Shown in pieces: positions 34,501-38,166 of a stretch of 38,166 nt of DNA. Position numbers and translations under genes: made by a program. Origin of the DNA: Clostridiales bacterium (GTDB lineage Bacteria; Bacillota; Clostridia; Lachnospirales; Lachnospiraceae); NCBI GenBank assembly GCA_020860715.1, contig JAJBTU010000034.1, forward strand, positions 1 to 38,166. The letters are read 5' to 3'. Numbering within the stretch: position 1 is the first letter of the stretch; the number at the start of each line of letters is the position of its first letter. The notes under the pieces are model-generated. The model saw only the letters and a program-made list of their open reading frames with translations. It was not told the origin of the DNA and did not search any database.

Positions 34501-35697
34501 CGGGTGATTATGCGTCTCATTTTTAAAGTTTACCAGCCACTCTTCTGTGGCAGTCTCAGTTTTCTGCGCATTCACAGATTCTGAAGCAGCGGTGTCTCCG
34601 CCCGCCGTATCCTGTGCTTCGCCTGCAGCGCCGCAGGCATTTCGCTCGATCTCCACCGGCACCACGATACTGCAGGCGTTGATCTCGTCCGATTCTTCCT
34701 GGTCGTCCAGCTTACCTTCTTTTTTCAGCTTGCGCGCAGCCAGCGTCGCCAGATCCATCAGGCAGGGGAACTTATCAGCAGCCGCGCAATGCGCAGCATT
34801 CTCATCATCATGGCTGCGATCTGCCCTCGCCGGGTGGCATCCTCGCCCTTCGGGCGGGATATCCGCCGAGTCCTGACGAGGGGGCGCTACCCGTCTGTCC
34901 TTAAAAATTTCCTTGCGGTCCGCCAGATACTGCTCGTAAGTCTTTTCGATCGGAGCACGGTAAAAGCCGTCGTCAAATGCCACATCCTGAATCTCCGTGG
35001 AGAACGTCGTATGGCGGCAGTGATCGGACCAGTAGGTATCCAGCACGCGGATCTCCGTCACGGTCGGATCACGGTGCTCCTCCCCTGCAAAGTATTTCTG
35101 AATATGCAGAAAATCCCGGAACGTCATCGCCAGATTCAGCGAATCATACAGTTCCTTCAGCGCGCTCTCTTCCATTGAGATAAAGCCGTCAAACACAGCG
35201 ATATCCGCCGGCTCGTCAAACTGCGCTACCAGCGTCTCCGGCTTTTCAAATCCGGCCTCACGGGAATCCACCGGGTTGATGCAATGATGTTTGATCGCCT
35301 CAAAGTCCTCATCCGAAAGCTGTCCGGACACCACATACACGGTCGCGGAGCGGATGACCGGCTCTTCTTCCTCATTCAAAAATTTCACACACTGCTCCGC
35401 GGAATCCGCCCGCTGATCAAACTGCCCCGGCAAATACTCCACCGCAAACGCCCGCTCGTTTTCGGACAGCGGAAACTCTTCCCTGTATAAATCATCAACC
35501 GGCGGTTCAGAAAAAACCGTCCGGCACGCCTCTTCAAACACAGCGTCGGAGCAGTTCTCTACATCATAGCGGATCAGCTCCCGGACCTTTTTCAGCCCCT
35601 GCACCCCAAGATAACTTTTGATTTCATGTTCAAGTCCTTTGGCCGCAACCGCAAAACTGTCCTTTTTTTCCACGTACACTCTTCTAACTTTGCTCAT
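31594..35697 (-). CDS. purL: Phosphoribosylformylglycinamidine synthase (single-chain PurL)
   Basis: A 1367-residue enzyme for step four of purine synthesis (FGAR plus glutamine and ATP to FGAM). Domains in order: N-terminal PurS-like domain, linker, first AIRS-type synthase half (NFKNETHNHPTEIEPFGGAA), second half, and a C-terminal class I glutaminase with VFIPVFAGTNCEYDS, the Cys in ALGICNGFQALIKLG and the His in NPASHGEGRF. It is about 100 residues longer than typical clostridial relatives. One extra segment is encoded at 34774-34890, a second lies near 34540-34640. The ATG at 35697 has GGAGGG upstream; an earlier in-frame ATG at 35724 lacks one. The CapA-like gene follows 4 nt downstream. 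Confidence 0.93.
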   Translation of the reverse strand: MSKVRRVYVEKKDSFAVAAKGLEHEIKSYLGVQGLKKVRELIRYDVENCSDAVFEEACRTVFSEPPVDDLYREEFPLSENERAFAVEYLPGQFDQRADSAEQCVKFLNEEEEPVIRSATVYVVSGQLSDEDFEAIKHHCINPVDSREAGFEKPETLVAQFDEPADIAVFDGFISMEESALKELYDSLNLAMTFRDFLHIQKYFAGEEHRDPTVTEIRVLDTYWSDHCRHTTFSTEIQDVAFDDGFYRAPIEKTYEQYLADRKEIFKDRRVAPPRQDSADIPPEGRGCHPARADRSHDDENAAHCAAADKFPCLMDLATLAARKLKKEGKLDDQEESDEINACSIVVPVEIERNACGAAGEAQDTAGGDTAASESVNAQKTETATEEWLVNFKNETHNHPTEIEPFGGAATCLGGAIRDPLSGRTYVYQAMRVTGAADPTVPASETLKGKLPQKKLVREAAHGYSSYGNQIGLATGYVKEVYHPNYAAKRMEIGAVMAAAPRSAVIRENSDPGDIIILLGGRTGRDGIGGATGSSKVHTQASIEVCGAEVQKGNAPTERKLQRLFRRPEASHLIKKCNDFGAGGVSVAIGELADGLRIDLDKVPKKYAGLDGTEIAISESQERMAVVVDPKDAEEFMKYAAEENLEATKVAVVTEEPRLRLFWRGKEIVNISRAFLDTNGAHQETNVAVEMPSESEKYFAREDVGDVREKWLSTLADLNCCSQKGLVEMFDSSIGAGSVLMPYGGKYQLTETQAMVAKIPVMDGKTHAVTMMSYGFDPQLSSWSPYHGAIYAVTESIARIVANGGEADRIRFTFQEYFRRMTEDPKRWSQPFAALLGAYDAQIGYGLPAIGGKDSMSGSFTLADDGTQGTEGGAGAQMREIDVPPTLVSFAVDVADDRTVITPELKKAGSRLVLLQIAKNEYDLPEYQQVLDQYRKFHQDIKAGNIISAYALDGNGLAAALTKMAFGNGLGFKIEHSVDERDLFTAGFGDIVAEVPDGAVSKLAITYTVIGEVTDTGILEYRDVKIPLDEAYKAWTGTLEKVFKTDSGIPTVGGGLDIDGNPVNGPRSYFFAGRKDSGGRMTEKGVWQLGEGNLYICKHKVAKPRVFIPVFAGTNCEYDSKKAFERAGAEVDVQVFRNLSAQDIRESVDVFEKAISQAQIIMFPGGFSAGDEPDGSAKFFATAFQNAKIKETVTKLLNERDGLALGICNGFQALIKLGLVPNGEITGQTENSPTLTFNTIGRHISKMVYTKVVSNKSPWLAGAELGGVYTNPASHGEGRFVAGKEWLLRLFGNGQVATQYCDINGSVDVSDEMWNVNGSYFAIEGITSPDGRVFGKMAHAERRGESVAVNIYGEQDLKIFESGVEYFR
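34831..34893. repeat. Palindromic repeat copy A, in frame within purL
   Basis: A 63-bp element with complementary ends CGGGT/ACCCG and inner stems CCTCG/CGAGG and CGCCC-TTC-GGGCG. Its 34-bp core (34836-34869) matches copy B (35927-35960) at 33 of 34 positions. It encodes most of an extra 39-residue segment between FKDRR and KFPCLMDLA of PurL without breaking the frame. Confidence 0.8.
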
Positions 35698-35805
35698 TGA
35701 AGGCCCTCCTGTATCCCTTTGCATTTTCCGTCTGTTATCCCGCCGGAGACGAGAATTTCACGCATTATTTCTCATTTTCACAACAGAGTCTTTTCTCTCT
35801 TGCGA

Positions 35806-35834
35806 ATTTTAACATACTTACAGGAATCTGACAA
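35806..35834 (-). promoter_or_regulatory. Sigma-A promoter of purL
   Basis: On the minus strand TTGTCA (35834-35829), a 17-bp spacer and TAAAAT (35811-35806). The predicted leader to the purL ATG is about 100 nt and shows no recognisable purine riboswitch. Confidence 0.7.
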
Positions 35835-35899
35835 GAGAATCGCCCCAAACGCGAAGTGTTTTTCTTTATGGGCGGCTTGGCCTGCCCCTGCCGTGTTAT

Positions 35900-35923
35900 G
35901 CCCCCAATCTTCGATTGTAGGGC
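35900..35923. repeat. Hairpin next to palindromic repeat copy B
   Basis: GCCC...CAATC-ttc-GATTG...GGGC, a hairpin with an internal bulge just before copy B. It may be part of the same composite intergenic element. No T tract follows. Confidence 0.45.
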
Positions 35924-35925
35924 GC

Positions 35926-35987
35926 GGGCATCCTCGCCCTTCGGTCGGGATATCCGCCGAAGCGCAGCAAGAGGCGTTTCCATGCCC
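35926..35987. repeat. Palindromic repeat copy B, intergenic
   Basis: A 62-bp element with complementary ends GGGCAT/ATGCCC, carrying the 34-bp core shared with copy A inside purL. Arm sequences differ from copy A but remain complementary, so the fold is conserved. It lies in the 390-bp gap between purL and the G3E GTPase gene, upstream of the purL promoter. Confidence 0.8.
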
Positions 35988-36114
35988 AATAAATATATTG
36001 ACAATATAAAATGGAATAATATTATTGCAGATAATAAAGAAAGGATCTGTTATAATTTCTAATGTAAATATTAATATCAGAATGGACAGCGATTTAATTT
36101 AAAATTTCTGACAG

Positions 36115-37152
36115 TCACTGGAAATACTCCTGTGTATTCCCCGCAAGATGTCTTTGAATTGCAGCCTCATCCAGCCGCTCCCCGATCACAATGAGAACCT
36201 CCTGCCCCACACGGATGGGTTCAAGTGTGATCTCGCTGCGCGTTGCGTTGAGCTGCAGCCATTGTTTCTCCTCTTCTGCCGCACGCAGGAACCCCTTCAT
36301 CCGGAAAACATCTCCGCAGGCAGGGTCGGTAAAAATATCCGTTACTGCCTCCCGCAGCCGTTCCTCCGATATGTGAATATTCATAAAGTAAACCGATTGA
36401 AATTTTTCTTCATCCTCGCCCATTTTCTGATAGCTCTCACTCACATATCCGCAGGTGATAAGTTTCTCAAAGTCCCCCGGCTCAAAAGTATCCCAGTCTT
36501 TGATCAAAACATCCTTCGTGCTGCCCAAATGTGAACTGTTTTTTCCATGGGAATCACAATCTGTTTCCGGATTCAGGCAGGGAGACGTTTCCACTGCAAA
36601 TCTGCGCCCACAGCGCACGGACTCCAGCGCCCGGTTCAGATGTGCCGCTGTCTCCCGAATGTCTTTCTCTGTCGCGGCCTGGCTTTTGCTCATAACCACG
36701 CAGCCCGCGTTTGCCACCTCCGATGCCAGCAGATAGTCCGCCTCGGCGGATAAATCCGGCTCCAGTTTCGCGTCCACGACCGCAATCACATTTCCGATCT
36801 CATACCACTGATCCAGCGGCTCCTCCTGCAGGACATCGAAAAACTCGTCCACATCATAAATACCGGAAGGTTCAACCAGAACACGGTCATATCCGCACAT
36901 CCCCATCGCAATCAGCTTGGATTTAAAGCGGCGGCGATGGCAGTCTCTGTGACAGCCTCCTGCCACCATCTCCAGCTCACACTGATCCCCCATCAGGTCC
37001 TGCAGCAGCATCATATCCACATTCACCGCGCCGTAATCGTTTTCCAGGATTCCGATGTTCTGACCCTTTTCTATCAGATATGCCGCATATTTTTTTATAA
37101 AAGTTGTCTTTCCCGCGCCCAGAAATCCGGTAATTAAGTCAATTTTTATCAT
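36115..37152 (-). CDS. G3E-family (CobW/HypB/UreG-like) GTPase
   Basis: A 345-residue P-loop GTPase of the metallochaperone G3E family. Walker A GFLGAGKT (9-16), switch region ENDYGAVNVD (37-46), Walker B VEPSG (93-97) and a G4-like MSKSQ are present. Where CobW/COG0523 proteins usually have a CxCC metal site, this one has CHRDCHRR (67-74), a Cys/His variant. The C-terminal CobW-type domain (GDVFRMKGFLRAAEEEKQWL) follows. It probably delivers a metal or cofactor to an unknown protein. The ribosome binding site is weak. No cobalamin, urease or hydrogenase genes are adjacent. Confidence 0.85.
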   Translation of the reverse strand: MIKIDLITGFLGAGKTTFIKKYAAYLIEKGQNIGILENDYGAVNVDMMLLQDLMGDQCELEMVAGGCHRDCHRRRFKSKLIAMGMCGYDRVLVEPSGIYDVDEFFDVLQEEPLDQWYEIGNVIAVVDAKLEPDLSAEADYLLASEVANAGCVVMSKSQAATEKDIRETAAHLNRALESVRCGRRFAVETSPCLNPETDCDSHGKNSSHLGSTKDVLIKDWDTFEPGDFEKLITCGYVSESYQKMGEDEEKFQSVYFMNIHISEERLREAVTDIFTDPACGDVFRMKGFLRAAEEEKQWLQLNATRSEITLEPIRVGQEVLIVIGERLDEAAIQRHLAGNTQEYFQ

Positions 37153-37259
37153 GATGTCCGGTTCCCTTTTCCTTTTGTCGTTTTTTCACATGAAAAGCCT
37201 GCAGAATTACATATCTCCAGGCTTATCACAGGATTCTCTTCCATACAGTCAGGACGAAC

Positions 37260-38166
37260 CTACTTCTTTACTGTCACTGCCTTTTTCGACGTCCACGCAG
37301 AATAATAGATCGTCCCGGACCCCGTCCTGTAAAACGTACGGATCCGCACATAATATTTTTTGCCCTTCGTCAGCTTCGAGAGTACCTTGCTGACATTCGA
37401 ATACCCTTTTACCGTCGTCGTCTTACTGTTCTTAAAACTGGAACTGGTCGAATACTGGATCTGGTAGCCCGTCACCTTCGCGACCTTTTTTCCATCTCAC
37501 CGTCAGCTTCCTCGATGAGGAGTTTTTCACGCTGGAGAGCGTCGGGGTCTTCAGACGCACAATCGTCTTTGCCGTGTATCCACTCTTTGTAACGCTGCTG
37601 CCGCTTTTGTAGTAAGCGATCACCTTGTAGGTATAGCTGACGCAATTTTTACTCTTAACCGCCGTGTCTGTATAACTCACGGTCGAATTGCCCGTAATCG
37701 TTTTGATCAGCTTATAGCTCCCGGAACTCGTTTTCCGATAAACATAATATCCGGTTGCCCCGGTAACTTTATTCCACTTGATCGTCACGCCATTGGCCGC
37801 GTTTGTCAAGCTGGAAACCTTGCAGGATGCCAGCGTCACCTTCACAGTCACCGTTTTACCTGCCGCATTGTAATTCGTGGTGCCCGCAGCTTTCACGGTA
37901 ATTGTCACCGTTCCCGGTTTTTTCGCGGTGACCACACCGCTCGAGCTGACCGTGGCAACAGAGGTATTGCTCGACGTATAAGTGACTGCTCCCACCGCGC
38001 CGCTCACCTTCACTGTCGTCGTTGCCCCCGCTGCAACCGTGGACGCGCCCGCCTTTACCGTAATCGTCTGAGACGCTTTTGCGATAGTAAAAGTTGCTTT
38101 TGCCGTTCCCGTATAATTCCCTTTTCCGGTGATTGTCACAGTTGCAGTGCCCGCGTTTGTGTTGTT
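37260..38166 (-). pseudogene. Secreted Ig/FN3-like surface protein, 3' part, frameshifted
   Basis: The frame is open to the window edge, so the N-terminus is missing. Visible parts are an Ig-like repeat end (AGTATVTITGKGNYTGTA), a Big_2-like domain (VSGAVGAVTYTSSNTSVATV, then SSSGVVTAKKPG) and two fibronectin-III-like domains (GVTIKWNKVTGATGYYVYR; YQIQYSTSSSFKNSKTTTVK). The frame switches at a run of six A (plus-strand T 37486-37491); five would join KLTVRWKK to VAKVTGYQI and run on to the stop at 37260. Such domains form adhesins and cell-wall proteins in Clostridia. The C-terminus has no sorting signal. Confidence 0.8.

Noticed and set aside
35700-35805. Purine riboswitch in the purL leader
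   Set aside because: The conserved junction sequences and paired hairpin loops of that class are not present.

Overview
This window reads as a piece of a Firmicutes chromosome, most likely a gut Lachnospiraceae-type Clostridium relative. The reasons are the housekeeping set (YhaM, RlmD/RumA family methyltransferase, ComEB, DUF951, single-chain PurL with a fused glutaminase domain, AlkZ-related protein), class B sortases, AGGAGG-type ribosome binding sites throughout, and a plasmid/ICE replication-partition module typical of Tn1549-like elements. The genus cannot be fixed from sequence reading alone.

Left part (1-7257), mobile DNA. On the minus strand, reading away from the 3' end of rlmD, come three tandem intrinsic terminators, a 35-residue DUF3789-type small protein, parA, parB, two small unknown genes, a RepA_N-type initiator with iteron-like repeats inside its coding sequence, a sigma-like small protein, a class B sortase, a small unknown gene and an MNT/HEPN toxin-antitoxin pair. 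This looks like one end of an integrative element inserted at the 3' end of rlmD. The other end, the integrase and any conjugation genes lie outside the window, if they exist.

Middle part (7258-26415), core chromosome. rlmD, yhaM and a dCMP deaminase are followed by a sulfonate/nitrate/taurine-type ABC importer (binding lipoprotein, ATPase, permease) with a structured leader, a DUF951 protein, a frameshifted Sir2 deacetylase, a second class B sortase coupled to a VanRS-like two-component system, and asnS with a clear promoter. Then come a secreted beta-propeller protein, rsmA, tatD, a PurF paralogue lacking the catalytic N-terminal cysteine, a secreted GH5 glucanase, a GNAT remnant and an AlkZ-related protein.

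Right part (26416-38166). A tRNA-Val/tRNA-Met operon has a good promoter and terminator. It is followed by a PAP2 phosphatase, a RAYT-like protein whose HUH motif is lost, and a large membrane-anchored CapA-type protein 4 nt downstream of purL. PurL carries two extra segments; one of them is a 63-bp palindromic element with a second copy in the intergenic region about 1 kb away. A G3E GTPase with an unusual Cys/His motif and the 3' part of a secreted Ig/FN3-like surface protein close the window.

Three genes (sir2, the histidine kinase, the surface protein) are each broken by one extra base in a homopolymer run, which may be sequence error rather than biology. No CRISPR array, rRNA or complete insertion sequence was seen.
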